Source: Cryptomeria japonica (taxonomy: Eukaryota > Streptophyta > Pinopsida > Cupressales > Cupressaceae). From it: a stretch of DNA of 64,000 nt. The first letter of the stretch is position 1. Every line of letters begins with the position of its first letter. Where the stretch lies: the NCBI RefSeq assembly GCF_030272615.1, contig NC_081411.1, positions 213,399,744-213,463,743 on the forward strand, read 5' to 3'. Under the pieces are notes generated by a model. It saw nothing but the letters and a program-made list of their open reading frames with translations, ran no database searches and had not been told where the DNA came from. This document shows positions 1 through 12,150 of this stretch, piece after piece. The translations under genes and the position numbers were made by a program.

Positions 1-306
1 TAGGCCGACATAGAGGAAGGTTTCTCGCCCAAATTTTGGATAGAGCCAAGGGTAAAAATTAGGTCCCAATTAGGGACAATTATGTTGTGGAGCCATGGTC
101 CCAATGAGGACCAAAATGCCATGCCCTGGTCCTACCCTAGATTGGGCCAGGGTTAAGGGGTCCCAACAAGGTACAAGATGAAAATATGACACTTATTGCA
201 TGGTATAGGCATACATAAGTCTAGATCAAGCATGAGGATCAGAACACTAAAGCAAGGGCCCCAAATGCAGTCAAAATTGAAAAGGGTGCAATTTTAGGAT
301 ACTATA
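1..306 (-). mobile_element. Element F, 3' LTR terminal part (truncated by window edge)
   Basis: The last bases (gcaattttaggatactata) followed by tttagcccccatttt match the left LTR end of element E at 36425-36459 (ttttatgacactaca then tttagtccccacttt). The sequence is therefore the plus-strand left LTR of a minus-strand LTR retrotransposon of the same family. Its terminal CA appears mutated to TA. The rest of the LTR lies outside the window. Confidence 0.65.
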
Positions 307-321
307 TTTAGCCCCCATTTT
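307..321 (-). other. Element F polypurine tract
   Basis: Read on the minus strand this is AAAATGGGGGCTAAA directly against the LTR. It is the usual purine-rich plus-strand priming site, and nearly the same sequence (AAAGTGGGGACTAAA) sits at the equivalent place in element E. Confidence 0.65.
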
Positions 322-782
322 AGTGGAAGTATGAGCTTACACAAATACTCACGATAAAGTAGAAGAAAGAGAGATGAAGATCTTGATGAGGAATGTGGAG
401 AAAGATCACAAGGAGTATAAGATATCACCAATTTTGAGGAACCAAACCCCTAATCTTAGGATCTTAACTCACTTAAACATATGCAAGGGGACACAAAACA
501 AGACAAAAACAAAAGAGAAAACAAAGACAAAAGGACAAACAAAGGAAAAAGACACTAAAAGACAAAAAAATATAAGAACCAAAAACAAAATGTCAAGTCA
601 ACTAGCTGAAGAGACCTCGATATCAAAAAGTCTCAACAACTAATATCATTCTTGAAAAAAATGTCATTTAAAGAAGAGAAGCGATCACATAAAAGAGAAA
701 AGCAAGCATCATCCATGAAATATCAATCGAAAAACTATGAGTTCATGAGAGGAAGAAGAGAGAGCATGAATATACGCTAAAT

Positions 783-935
783 GTGTTTATCTTGGTGATC
801 CATGAGAATAATGATGAGAAAAGACATGGACTACTGGCCCCTACATGTTTTTATCTAGGTGATCCATGTTGAGAATGAACATGGACTACTCACCCCTAGA
901 TGTATTAAACTAGGTGATCCATGTTGGGGAGGAGA
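783..935. repeat. Short tandem repeat, about three units of roughly 65 bp
   Basis: The phrase (t)aggtgatccatg recurs at about 793, 857 and 912, with acatggactact...cccctacatg between copies. It lies inside the untranslated part of element F. Confidence 0.55.
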
Positions 936-2048
936 GTGGGAATAGTCTAGCCCTATTCTTCTAGTTCCACTCATCCTCATGCATGTGGTCAAGTGATGTT
1001 TGGTTTTAAGTGTATAGCACACTATTTAAGAGTTTGTTTCATCTGGTTTCAAGTGTGCTTGAACCTATTTAAGACATGTAATGTAAATGCAAATACCAAG
1101 GGATGAATGACAGATACATGCCTGGTTTTGAGGACATCCCATGTAAGAGATTTTCTCTAGTTTTGGTGATGTATAATCCGATCTAAGACATATCAAATGT
1201 TGTGTCTCGTTTCGAGTGTGAAACATCTCTCTCTAAGAGTTTTTTTACTCTCGTTCTAAGAATGAACACCCCATTTAAGACATGCAAAAATGATATGCAA
1301 AAAGTATAGTACAATATGATACAAAGGGAGCGATATGGGTGCCTCCCTTAAGATGTCAACATATCCCTATGTTGATGTCTTAAGGATGCTTAGAGACAAG
1401 GACACCATCCTTCAACACCAAGGAGATATCCTTTAGGCAACAATGTTAGAAATCCAAACTAGAGAGGGGATACTCTTCAAGCAAGGATAATATAGTTGAA
1501 AAAGAGATATCTTGAAACAAGTTTAAAGGAGAAGAGATCTTTGCTCAAAAAATATCTACCTCCAAGAGGATCTATCTTGAACAAACATAACATCTTCTAC
1601 CAAAAGAAGGGAAGGAGAACAAGAACTCATACCTTCCTCCCATTGGTAGGTGAAAGGGATTCTTGATGAAGGATGACAGACTTTTGACCCAATGTGGGGT
1701 AATTTTATGATAAATGTACATTGCCAAGTGAAGAAGAGGTTGTAGCCAAGGACTTACACCTCTTGTATAAGAGAGAATCCTTGAGAAAACAATAACTTTA
1801 CACAAGGAATGACACCAAATCATAGACAAACATCACTCAACAAAGGAAAGGTGGATCCTTTAAAGAAAGAAGGGAGGAGGAGAAATCATTGCACCCCAAG
1901 TGTAAGGACAATGAGAATAATTAAACAATCTTCTAATGAGAGATTAGGCATAAGCAAATGCATAATATACTTATATGAATAAATATCCAATGCAAGAAAA
2001 TATATTAGTATATGTAAAGTGCAACTCAAAAGAAGGGGTAATTATCAA

Positions 2049-2062
2049 AGAGAGAGAGAGAA

Positions 2063-2099
<37 letters not shown>
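2049..2099. repeat. GA/AG microsatellite
   Basis: An almost uninterrupted run of GA dinucleotides with two small interruptions. Confidence 0.9.
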
Positions 2100-2101
<2 letters not shown>

Positions 2102-2105
2102 AGAT

Positions 2106-2900
2106 GTTCCGCTAAGGAGGAATTAATCATAAGAGACATACCATTGCAAGAAAGGATATCAACACATGAAAAATGCAATCCCTAAAGGGAATAGTGATAC
2201 ATTAGATAGAAAGAGAGAGATAGAAAAAGCCATCCTTACCCCCCAAGCAAGAAGACAAGGAGAAAAACTACACATCTTCTAAAGATCTAGGTTATTAATA
2301 AGAGACGTGTCATTTCAAACAAGGAATAGATTCTAACCAAGGAACAATCATGTGTTGGCATGAAGGATAACCCTATGCAAGAAACGACATCATGTTGTGA
2401 ATAACACAACACAAAAGAAGAGGTAATATTTAAAGAGAAAGAGCGATATAGAAGAAGGATCACAATTTTTTTCTAAAGAGAGATCATTCATAAAAGATAT
2501 ATCATTTCAAGAAAGGAATATATCCTAACCAAGGGACAAACATGTGCTCTCATGAAGGATAATTGCATGCAAGAAAGGACATCAAGTTATGAAAAATGCA
2601 ACTCCCACAGGGAATAGTGATGCTTTAGACAGCAAGAGAGAAAGGGAAAAAGCTATCCTTGCCCCCAAAGAAAGAAGACAAGGATAAATTAGGGGGAAGA
2701 ATCACACATTTCCTTAGGAGAGACTATTCATAATAGACATATAATTTCAAACAAAGAATAGGTCCTAATAGGGGACACACATGTATGTGCATGAAAGATA
2801 ATTGTATGCAAGAAAGGACATCAAGTTATGAAGAATGAAATCCATAAATGAAATGGCGAACATTTAGAAAGAGGAAGGACAATATTGTTTCCCCCGAAGC
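2106..2900. repeat. Degenerate tandem repeat, about four units of 170-240 bp
   Basis: A block with attcataaaagatatatcatttcaa, then catgaaggataattgcatgcaagaaaggacatc, then aaagctatccttgcccccaaag recurs, with unit starts near 2106, 2276, 2472 and 2712. The first two units lack internal pieces. It lies in the untranslated part of element F. Confidence 0.6.
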
Positions 2901-3749
2901 ATAGAGACAAGAATAAATAGACTATTTTGTTACTCACTAAGTATCATTGCACCTAAAATTGTACCGCCATGAATGACAATGAACCCCCAATAGGTAAGCT
3001 AATAATGTCACATAATGAGAAGCAACATAATAGGAACTTGAATATTATTTGAAATGTTTATGAGAAATATTTCATTCATTGTCAAATATTACTTTAATGA
3101 CACCTAAATCAATATAATGTTGTATTTTTGTTTTCAAAGCTTAGAAAATATAATTGGTACAATGGTCATGAATTTGATGATACTTGCAAAAAGAAGAATT
3201 TTCAAGATGTTGTCTATGTTTCCTTCCTCGTTTAGGCCAAAGAAGAGAGATTAAATTGACATGGAGAAGATCGGACAAAACATTTTCTTGTTGGAATAAG
3301 AAGATGTGGATTCACTAGACAATGGACGAGATGTTGACAAAGGAAGAGGTTGGAAACCTAGCTTTTCACTAGAAAAGTATGATTTCTCATGACTTTAAAG
3401 AATTTTTTGTACACATCCTATAGCTTGTCCATTGTATTCATGTGTAGGATTAAGAGAGGGTTTACTCTTAGGTAGAATTGGATTGAAGTTTGAAGAGGCC
3501 CAATTAATTTCTAGACATGCTTTTGGATAACAATTTTGATTATCAAATTCAGGCATCTTAGATTTTCTAGAAAACGAAGGTGTGAAATCTAAGGACCCCC
3601 AATCATCCTCGAAGAGTTCTCCTTTAGGAACTTCTTTAGTAGGAGATGGTGTACTTTTCTAAATTGGAGAGAGCATTGTAGGAACTGACAAAGCATATTG
3701 TGCTTCAATTCATATGTTTTCATCAGTTTCCAAAGCAAGCACTTCATTA

Positions 3750-4290
3750 TTATGTGTAAGGCACTGCATGATAATCATGAACAATTTTTGGGTTCTCAAC
3801 AATATGAATGACATTGATTTGATCTTTGTTAAGTTCTTCATTTTTGGGAGATAGAGCATTGGAAACATTATAATAATGGGAAAGAGGATCATCCTCTTTC
3901 TCTAAGGTACCTTTGTGATTAAGACAAACATTAGGAAAGGGACTATCATATGTAATTAATGCTTCATCTCTAGGGGAGAGATCATGAAAAGAAGGTGTGG
4001 TATTCCTAGGAAAAGTATCCATAATATCATCCTCTTGCACCAAATAATCCTTATGAGGGATGTACTTTTTAGGAGAAGAAGGAACACGATTCTCCAAAGA
4101 TTCATCTTTAGGAGGGAGATCTTTGAAAGAAGTGTCCATATTCCCTTTTTGTTCCAATGTACCCTTATTAATGAGATTAATTGTGGGAGAGGGTAAATCA
4201 TAGCTATGAATGGAAGGGAGAAATAAATTATCATCATTTACATGAAAGGGAACATCATGAACATCTTTAATGTAACTTTAAATTGAACTA
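3750..4290 (-). pseudogene. Element F repeat-built Pro/acidic protein remnant
   Basis: An open stretch on the minus strand encodes at least three tandem units of about 40-45 residues. Each has an acidic lead such as TLEQKGNMD, VQEDDIMD or TLEKEDDPL and then a core such as DLPPKDESL, DLSPRDEAL or ALSPKNEEL. Another degenerate unit lies upstream, ending in INLINKG, like CLNHKG between the later units. The motif SPKKYI is shared with the corresponding part of element E at about 37630. No enzyme domain is visible. It probably represents a variable linker of a gag-protease polyprotein; its function is unknown. Confidence 0.4.
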
Positions 4291-4759
4291 GAAAACTAAG
4301 ATAACAACTCCATATGGTCTTAAGATCAAACAAGAAACTCATGTCATTTAACCATAATAATGTTCACCTCATACATGCATGGAAAATTGAATAAAGGGGG
4401 GAAATTTGGAATTTTAATTGGAAATTTAAAATTTGAATTTGAAATTGTGAAATTTGAAACTTGCAAAATAATTGAATAATGCAAAATTTTAGAGAAATGA
4501 TTATTCAATTAAATAAGCAAATAATAATTTAAATTTAAAAATTAGGGCTTTGTGAAAATAATCTCTTAATTTTAAAATTATCCAAAGGAAATTTAAATTT
4601 AAAATTAGGACCTTTTAAAAAAAATAACCTCTTAATTTTAAAATTAAAAATTAAGGTTTTTGAAATTAACCACTTAATTTTAAAATTTAATTGTGAAATT
4701 TGACTTGTAGATGAAATTTTGGATTTTGAAATTGAAAAAGTGCTAAAAAATTAATGGTG

Positions 4760-4781
4760 TAAGGAGTCAGGTTCACCAAAA
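4760..4781 (-). other. Element F primer binding site
   Basis: The minus strand reads TTTTGGTGAACCTGACTCC immediately inside the LTR. TGGTGAACC would pair with a tRNA 3' end of GGTTCACCA. Element E has the same start (TTTTGGTGAACC) in the same place. Confidence 0.6.
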
Positions 4782-5200
4782 TGTAAAGAGGAAAATTAGG
4801 GTTTCTACCCAAAGGAAAATGAAAACCACTAATTTTGTGATTTAAGGTCTTTACATTCAAAAGAGGGTTATAATCAACTAGATCCCATCACAAATTAGAT
4901 AAGGACTAAATACTAAGTGGATTGGATTGATTTGGTTAATTTGGGTTCCCTCTTTTGTGAGTTGAAGTGTTGATTTACTGTAAAACATTGAGAATTGAAG
5001 ACAAAACCTAAGAAAACAATGAGCTACGGATATGGGATTTCATCGTGCACCTTGAATATAGCAATATAAACTGATTTGGACCTGCCCTTCGAAAATGCCC
5101 CAAAAAAGAAGGGACCGTGATGCAGCAACACAATTCTCTAAATTTTCTGCACACCAAAAAGGGTTGTTCTGTCTCTGTGTCAACAACTTTCTGATCTCAA
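4782..5200 (-). mobile_element. Element F 5' LTR, incomplete
   Basis: It starts tgtaaagagg directly after the primer site. The middle resembles the LTR of E, for example gggaccgtg at 5110, compared with accatggcgggaatg at 35624. I could not find the expected outer end, so the LTR is truncated or diverged; the right boundary given is approximate. Confidence 0.5.
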
Positions 5201-6620
5201 CTTTTTTAAACAAGCATGCTATCCTTACTTTTTAGGTATGTTATTGGCTCAAAGATAGCATAGAGGGATTTGTATCAAACTCATATTATCTCAGTGAAGG
5301 TGGCTATTATTTCATCAATTTGTGGTTTCTTTGGTTTGTGTATTTGGGCAGGTTATGTCTTTTGCAATTGATTGGTCTTGCTGACGGCTATTTACATTGA
5401 TAAGCGTATCCATAAGGAGCAAGGTTTTTGTTGCGAACTCATTGAATCTTTCATTGGTGAAGTAGCTTATATTGGTGAAAGGTATGAGATCCTTTGGCAG
5501 TTGGTGTATTTGTTCATCAGATCTAAGGCCCTATTGGCATTATTGGGAAGTTTTATTGTTGTTAATGACCACTTTCAAAGCTCAAGTATTCATATTGGCG
5601 GGATCTCATTTGGGTTGCAGAGCTTTAGGTTTTTTGTTTTTGTCCTTGAGTGATTTTCTACGGCAACGATTTCATTTGTAAATGCCTCTATTGGTGGCAG
5701 ATCGATTAGATTGAAGCGCTTTCAATTTGCAAAAGCGCTTTGATTCAATTCTTTCCATTTGATCATAAGCCACATTTTTCATTGGCTGCAAGTTTGGTAT
5801 ATGACAGAGTTGATTGGTTTATATCGTGTGATTTATTTGTTTTGTATTATATCTAGTGGACATCACATCATATGGCGAACACTTTTTATTTCATTGTGAT
5901 ATAAGAGTGATCCTTCAAAGAGATTATGAATCGATTTGTAATGGTGAACTTATGACAAATGCATATTATGATTACATAATGAAATCTAGTAGATTAGAAC
6001 TAGAGGCCCAAGGTAAATATAATGCATCATGCATTCTATTTGGCTTGGGCAATAGATAAACAAGATAGAGAATGGGTCCCTAGAGGATGTATTGTGGAGA
6101 ATGAATTCAATCTCAATGAAGATGGCCATGAGAACCCAAAGTTATTTTAAATTAGTAATTTTATTTTAGTTTAGTTTTAAATATTTAGGTTTATAGGTTG
6201 TGTGTCAAAATGTTTTATTTGTTCTTATTTTGTGTCAAAATTTAAAAGGTGTCAAAAGATAATAAAAATAGATATTATGTCATTTGTAATTGGAGTGCAT
6301 GACCGGTAGTATCTGCCACTCCTTGTAATAAGTTCATATTAAGTGGGGAGAATATATTCTTCCTTCACAATTGAAAAAATAGCCTCAAATGCCAAGTTTG
6401 CTAACTAGGAAACTGATTGGAGGTTGGAGACACCAGAGGCAGGAGGAAATTCAGGACCTCTTGTCAGTCACTAGTCATGACATAGTGAAATTGTATTAGT
6501 GACAAAACTATTTCTGTCAAAATGACTAAAACCAAGATCGGTTTCTTGGTGGCAGTGGTAATTGTCTCATTTTGTTCGTGATTAGAGTGGCAATGATCTG
6601 TAATGGTGGTTGCATATGCG
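5201..6620. other. Unclassified intergenic/repeat sequence
   Basis: There are short open stretches on the plus strand (for example 5372-5653 and 5856-6059), but none has a recognisable domain or codon pattern. Stretches such as 5700-5745 contain self-complementary agcgctttca/gcaaaagcgct words. No element ends could be placed. Confidence 0.3.
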
Positions 6621-6628
6621 ATGATGAG

Positions 6629-7032
6629 GGCTTGGTGTTCAAGCCTTTTATGTAAGTGATTAGACGTGGTTGTCCCCAATCACTATTATTGGTTGTTTGT
6701 GAATGTATGTTTCTATCCCCATTCACAAGATGGTGTAAGTGATTGGAAGTGTTTGTCCCCAGTAACATAAGTTGGTGATTATGATTGGATGTGTGTGTCC
6801 TCAATCGTAATTGTTATGATCAGATGTGTGTGTCACTGTTTGCAACCTTGATGTTGGTAGATGTGTTTGTCCCTATCCAAACTTGATGTAATACCTTTGG
6901 TAGATGTGTTATTCTCTATCCTTAGTTCCATGCAGAGACTTTTTTGTCCCTATCCTTGGATGAAAGTACACTAAGCATAGTGAGGTTAGTTCAACTATTG
7001 CTTGACATGAGTAGATGTGTATGTTACTACTC
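6629..7032. repeat. Array of short hairpins with a shared loop and changing stems
   Basis: About nine units are spaced mostly 35-45 bp apart. The common loop is close to atgtgtttgtcc, and the flanks are self-complementary but differ from unit to unit. Examples: GTGATT/AATCAC at 6656-6683; TTGTGAATG/CATTCACAA at 6697-6728 (9 bp perfect); GATTATGATTG/CAATCGTAATT at 6777-6812 (two G-T pairs); GAGTAG/CTACTC at 7009-7032. Weaker members lie near 6739, 6853 and 6897. A separate GGCTTG/CAAGCC hairpin is at 6629-6645. The region is non-coding and its function is unknown. Confidence 0.6.
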
Positions 7033-7116
7033 TTACCTTATAATTTTGGTGTGCTACTATGTGTGGTCATCAAGTATTGTGATGTACATTCACCCTATAT
7101 TCACACTACGGTGGGG

Positions 7117-7424
7117 TGTTGGGAATTAGTGTTCACATAGGTGTTTAGGTTAGCTATAAAGTTGTTGACAAACAGATTTATATTATTGTTTAGACTATAG
7201 TATTGTTATTATTGTTTGGTAAATTATTATTTATATAAGAGATTATAGGTAGGTGAGTTGTTAGAAAAACTCATATAATTAGGTGTGGTTCTTATAATGT
7301 AGGAGAACATATAACTCCTATATAAGTGTTATGTATCTGAATGAAAAATGAAGAAAAAGTATATATTATTTTGTGTTTAACTTTTTTAGCTTCTATTTGT
7401 CTCTACTCATATTTCCAATACAAT
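7117..7424 (+). mobile_element. Possible short LTR (solo) fragment
   Basis: It starts TGTTGGGAATTAG, contains a TATA-like tcctatataag with a transcribed-leader-like stretch after it, and ends near catatttccaatac. These resemble a copia LTR in plus orientation. I saw no clear target duplication, and the neighbouring copia coding remnant is on the other strand. Confidence 0.35.
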
Positions 7425-7473
7425 TCCCATATCTGCTTCTTTTCTATTTGATTCAACTCTTTTTCAATTTCCT

Positions 7474-8575
7474 TCATCCATCCATCATCTTTTCTAGCCT
7501 CTGTAAAGGTAGTTGGCTCCACCTTAGATAAGAAATAAATGTTTTCTCATTCAATAGCCTCAACAAGCCTTCTTCTAGTCCAAACTCCTTTATCTTTATA
7601 TTTAATGATATGATTTTCAGAATGATTCCTCTACATATACTTTGTGGGCGTTTTAGTGTTTTATTAGGTTCCTTTTCTTTTGGATTTGATTCTTCTTTAT
7701 ATTCTATAATGTCATCCTCTTCTACAGTAATGGGGTTGTCTTCTATCTCAATCTTAGGCTTTTTTATAACTTGATTATATTCTTCACTTACTCTGACATT
7801 TGTACTTTCCATAATAATCTTCAATCTCTTGTTATAACACTAATATTCCTTACTTCTTGTAGAGTATTAAAAAATATTCTTTCATCAGATCTTGCATCAA
7901 TCTTTCCTAGATCTTATTCATCTCTTCTCATGTAGCATGTCCTTTCAAAGGTTCTGAGATATTTGACCATAGGTGATCTTCCATTGCATATCTCATAATA
8001 TGTCTTTGTGTAATTCTCTCTAACTTTTACCATGTTAAGAATATATACATAAGTATGCACAAATTCTTTCGAATACACATTAAGTAGTTTAACATCTTTC
8101 AACATAATTCTAGATATTTCAACAACTACATTTTGTTGTGGAGTCCTAGGTGCAGATAATTGTCTTCTAATACCATGCTCTTCATAAAATCTATCAAATT
8201 AATTTGATGTAAATTATCCACCTCTACCAGACTTTAAACATTTTATCATAGCTCCTATTTGATTCTCAACCATAGATTTGAACACCTTTAATCTATCTAG
8301 TGCTTCATATTTTTCTCTTAATAAAGTAACCCATGTCACTCTATAATAATCTTTAATGAGTAACATAAAATACCTTTTACCATTTAGTCCTCTTGTCCTT
8401 GTTATTTCGCATAGGTCATTATGAATAAAATCCAAAGTTCTTGTAGTAGAATACTCCTTGTTATTGAATTTGTTCCTTGTTTTCTTTCCCATCTGACATT
8501 CCGTACACATTGTATTGTAATTTTGATGATGTTTGGCACATATCTCATAGGATGAGTAGAAATGATCTTCACCAT
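7474..8575 (-). pseudogene. Copia element G, integrase and linker remnant
   Basis: On the minus strand this reads as the pre-integrase and integrase part of a Ty1/copia polyprotein. It has CTECQMGKKTRNKF, then LDFIHNDLCE (normally a catalytic Asp in the TD position), GKRYFMLLI, WVTLLREK, and SGRGG (normally SDxGG) followed by a stop. QLSAPRTPQQN and VVEISR come next (third catalytic Glu region, degraded). A charged linker follows (7474-7824, rich in EEDDIIEY). The first two catalytic Asp positions are Asn/altered and Gly, so the enzyme is dead. Reverse transcriptase is not seen; the sequence stops at about 7430. Confidence 0.8.
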
Positions 8576-9575
8576 GGGGTGAACTCACAATGTTGGTTCC
8601 GACTTTTTTCGTGCATCTTGATTTTTGCTAAAATCATACATTTTTTAGAAAATATAACAATTTAAGCTTTAAGATGTCCCATTTGAAGTAATTAATTGAA
8701 GAGAGTTAGATCAAAGACTCTTAAATCAAAATTTCTTGGATAGAACCTCTATACTTCTAAATCATACTTGCAATGGAGTCTCCTTTGCATCTATCAAATG
8801 TTGATAAAAAACCAATTTTACATTATCTTTTGGGGGGTCAAATGAATTCATTTAGAAGTTTTGTTTTTTTAAGTATTTGGCCCTTATTGTAAGCTTTCCA
8901 AGTAGTATAATTTAAAATATATTTAATTTCATTAATATATTTTTATTTTATTTCTTATGAATGTAGGGTTTTCACTGAACATGAACTTCTTTGTTCAATA
9001 CTTATGGAAAAATAGTAAACGTCACCCAAAAAATTCTGAAAAACATTTACACACTAGGTATTGAAGTCCTATTTCCAACAAAAATAATTAAATTTATTTT
9101 CATTACATATACAACAAGTTATGTAATATCAAATGGACATATGTCAAAATTACAGTTAACTTGACTTGAAATCTTAATAAAATATTAAATATTAAAGATA
9201 ATGTTACAAAACCAATTTCAAACACTAGATATGGATGTTACAAAACCAAATTTGAATGAATCACATTCATATATATTATAGAAAAAAAGTTATACTATAC
9301 AGAGTGAGTATCACTCTTTAAAAATGTTTTTTTTTTTGAAAAAAACTAGTTTTCGAGGGGAGATAGAAAAATGGAAGAAAATTGATTCCAAAAATTATCA
9401 AAAAAATATTTTTAAAATCTACATACAAAATGACACAAATCACTCATTCACATCATCTATAAATTTCTTACGGTTTAGAAGTAATAGGTATTTTAATCTG
9501 AAGTTTTTTCTGAAAAATGAATATTACAATGTCAAAGTTGCTAAAAAAATGTAACCCACTATTGTGGGTTCACCC
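8576..9575. mobile_element. 1.0-kb terminal-inverted-repeat DNA element
   Basis: The left end GGGGTGAACTCACAAT and the right end (reverse complement) GGGTGAACCCACAAT form terminal inverted repeats. The flanks are both CAT (8573-8575 and 9576-9578), a 3-bp duplication. Removing the element and one CAT makes the copia reading frame of G run on (GHINLDNM followed by VKI), which confirms both ends. The interior is AT-rich and has no transposase, so the element is non-autonomous. A GGG start with a 3-bp duplication suggests the PIF/Harbinger superfamily, but the duplication is not TWA, so the class is uncertain. Confidence 0.75.
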
Positions 9576-9936
9576 CATGTTGTCTAAGTTAATGTGTCCC
9601 ATCCTTTTGTGACACAACCAACATTGACTACTTTGTGCCAACAAATAGCTACTTGCATTTTCCTTTACATAATAGACATTGGCTTTTTTTCTTATACCTT
9701 CTACAACTAACCTTCTAGAACCTCCTTTTTTATCTCATATCTAGACCCATGAAATATAACCTTGTAGTCTTACTACACATTTGACTTACACTCAAAAGAT
9801 TATTTACCAAACCTTTGACATAATAAACCTCATATGTTTGATTCTTACAATCAATAGATATGGTTCCTTTACCATAGATAAGTGCAACCTTCTCTCCAAC
9901 AAACTTTACCGATCCACCACCATAATTTTCTTCGGA
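9576..9936 (-). pseudogene. Copia element G, protease to pre-integrase remnant
   Basis: The minus strand encodes GGGSVKFVGEKVALIYGKGTIS and VYYVKGLVNNLLSVSQMC, typical of the segment just after the copia protease active site. Next come SQCWLCHKRMGHINLDN, the pre-integrase histidine/cysteine region. The part upstream of about 9936, including the DSG active site and gag, is missing; chromovirus sequence begins there. Confidence 0.75.
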
Positions 9937-10490
9937 GTTCAATGAGGGAGAATTCGATCAAGTTGAAGCATACTGGGGGGATGGCCAAAAATTTTGGAAT
10001 TGACAAAATAGTGGCTTGGTTACTGAGGGATTCTTCTGGCCTCAAATCTATAAAGATGTTTGGAAGTACGTATGAGAGTGTACAACCAGTCAAACAGCTA
10101 TGGGGGTTAGCCATAATACCATATTGTATCAACCTTAAATGCAATATCAAAATGTCCTCAAAATGATATCAGAATGGACTTTGTGTTAGGATTTCTATCG
10201 ACTTGGAGGGGACATGACTCCATGTATATGGTGGTGGAATGATTCTTTAATATGGCACACTTCATTCCTAGTAAGAAGACTAATGATGTAATTCATATTA
10301 CCAAGTTATATTTTCTAGAACTGGTGAGGATTCATGTACTGAAGAGTTGTTTCAGACCAGCATACCAAGTTTATTAGATACTTTTGGAGGACACTATGGA
10401 AGAGGATGCAAACTAGCCTAAATTTTAGCTTAGCATTATTGAACACACCTGTGGACTAAGTGTGGTGGATGAATCAATCTAGACCTTAAA
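9937..10490 (+). pseudogene. Ty3/gypsy chromovirus integrase, N-terminal and core remnant
   Basis: The zinc-binding region is recognisable at 9955-10090 (HTGGMAKNFGIDK, then KMFGSTYESV; the second His and last Cys are lost). The catalytic core starts RMDFVLGF at about 10168 and runs through RGHDSMYMVVE and MAHFIPSKKTNDV. After a frameshift it reads DQHTKF, where the family has DRDTKF, so the second catalytic Asp is His. FWRTLWKRM and a degraded TDGQT/NQS stretch follow. Coding stops at about 10490 and resumes at 14346. The left boundary abuts copia G, so one of the two is truncated there. Confidence 0.8.
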
Positions 10491-10491
10491 C

Positions 10492-12128
10492 ACTTAAACT
10501 TTATTTTTCCAAAATACCATTAGATTAATCTTAAGCTTATCAACAATAATGAAAGATAAAACATCATACACAAGAGAACACCAGATTTACATGGAAATCC
10601 CAAATAGGTAAAAACCATGGTGAGAGTTAAATAACAATATATTAAATGATTATAAATCTATTTTAGGCTCACTACCAAGGAAGCACACTACCACCTAAAA
10701 TAAATGTAGGCTAAGATACACTATCCAAGGGCAAGATACACAAGGAATTGTAGGTTGAAGCTCACTGATCTATGGCAATATAAATCAAGACTTGCTGGCT
10801 GAAGCACACTACTATAGCTTAAGATACAATATCACAACATTTGAATTAGGAAGATGAAGTGTTCTCAAAACATGAAGCTATACTTGAACCACTATTATAA
10901 GCAGCCAACTTCAACAACAATCACCACCACACCTTTACTGTGTTTGCATCACAAAACTCTGCAAACGATACGATCATGAAGATATGCTCACACATATTTT
11001 GATTTACACTCTTAGATCACAACACCACACATCATAACTCCATATTTTTCTTCTATATATACCCTTCTCTATTGTAGCATAAATTAGTTTTGCCAAAATA
11101 AAGGGTGCATAAGCATAAGACCTATTCAGTTAGCCAACCAATAAAATTATGGTGAATTCGGTCCAATACAAGACATAGAGAGGACCTAAAAAATCATATT
11201 ACACTTTTCTAAGTTCCTCCAAATAATACGTACACATTGGCACACATCATCCAAGGACGACAACAAGGTAACATGTAGATAAACAATGTAGCACATAACC
11301 AGTTCACCCAAAAACATATCATCTAGATAAATGAACTCAATGCAGACCCCCACATGCCAAAGGTAGGACCCAAATATAAATTTACACACCATATCATTAA
11401 GATCATAGTACACTATTGAAAACAAAACCCTATCAGCGAAACCACAAAAATCATCGAAAAAGACAACATCAGACACATTGTAGGAGAAACTTGAACATCT
11501 AGCACCATGCAGAGCACACAAGAAAATCTATAGAACATCCAACAACATTCCCAAATATTTCTTTCTCATTGCCACATCTATACATGATGGAGCAACACAA
11601 ACAAATACAAATCACTTCAATACTAGAGTGCCAAGAAATACAATCTTGAATATAACATTTATAAATATTATTGTAGAACACTTCAACACTTGAAACTGGA
11701 ATGGAGACAATGAACAAGCATTAAAATCATTTCCTCCAAGTCATAGAACCTAAAACATTGATGGAGAGAAATGTGGAGCACTTAAATTTGGGCCAATCAA
11801 ATCCCCTTATGATAGACAACAAAATTATTAGCAAACAAAAATCACTAGCCACTTCAATTACAACACCAAGAAGCTAATTTGATAGCAATGCAATTTCCAT
11901 AGAGCATAAGAATCATCTCTAAAACTACAAGACCAAATCCTCAACTATCGAGAAATATGAAGTATTCTTCTATCCAAACTTTAAATACTTTTACCTACAT
12001 ATTACATCACATCATACTACAAATATTCTACAAACAATACTAGCTTGAACACAAGTGTTAGGTCCAAAGAAAACCTATCCTAACCATCATCATCATGCTA
12101 CAAATCTACAACGTATTACCATCAACAT
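10492..12128 (-). mobile_element. Insertion in chromovirus integrase, LTR-like on minus strand
   Basis: This sequence separates the two halves of the chromovirus integrase. The segment 10570-10625 read on the minus strand (ccatggtttttacctatttgggatttccatgtaaatctggtg) has the gggtttccatgtaaatc module seen near the 3' end of the copia LTRs here (for example 21725). That suggests a minus-strand LTR. A taaac word at 10487-10491 and 14346-14350 may be the target duplication of the whole insertion. No coding sequence was recognised. Confidence 0.35.
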
Positions 12129-12150
12129 ATCACATTGAATAAAATTTTGA

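Larger units (their letters stand above)
322..3700 (-). other. Element F long untranslated internal region
   Basis: About 3.4 kb between the polypurine tract and the coding remnant. It has no convincing coding sequence on either strand. It is purine-rich on the plus strand and made largely of degenerate short tandem repeats, listed separately. The same position in element E is a shorter non-coding stretch. Confidence 0.45.
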
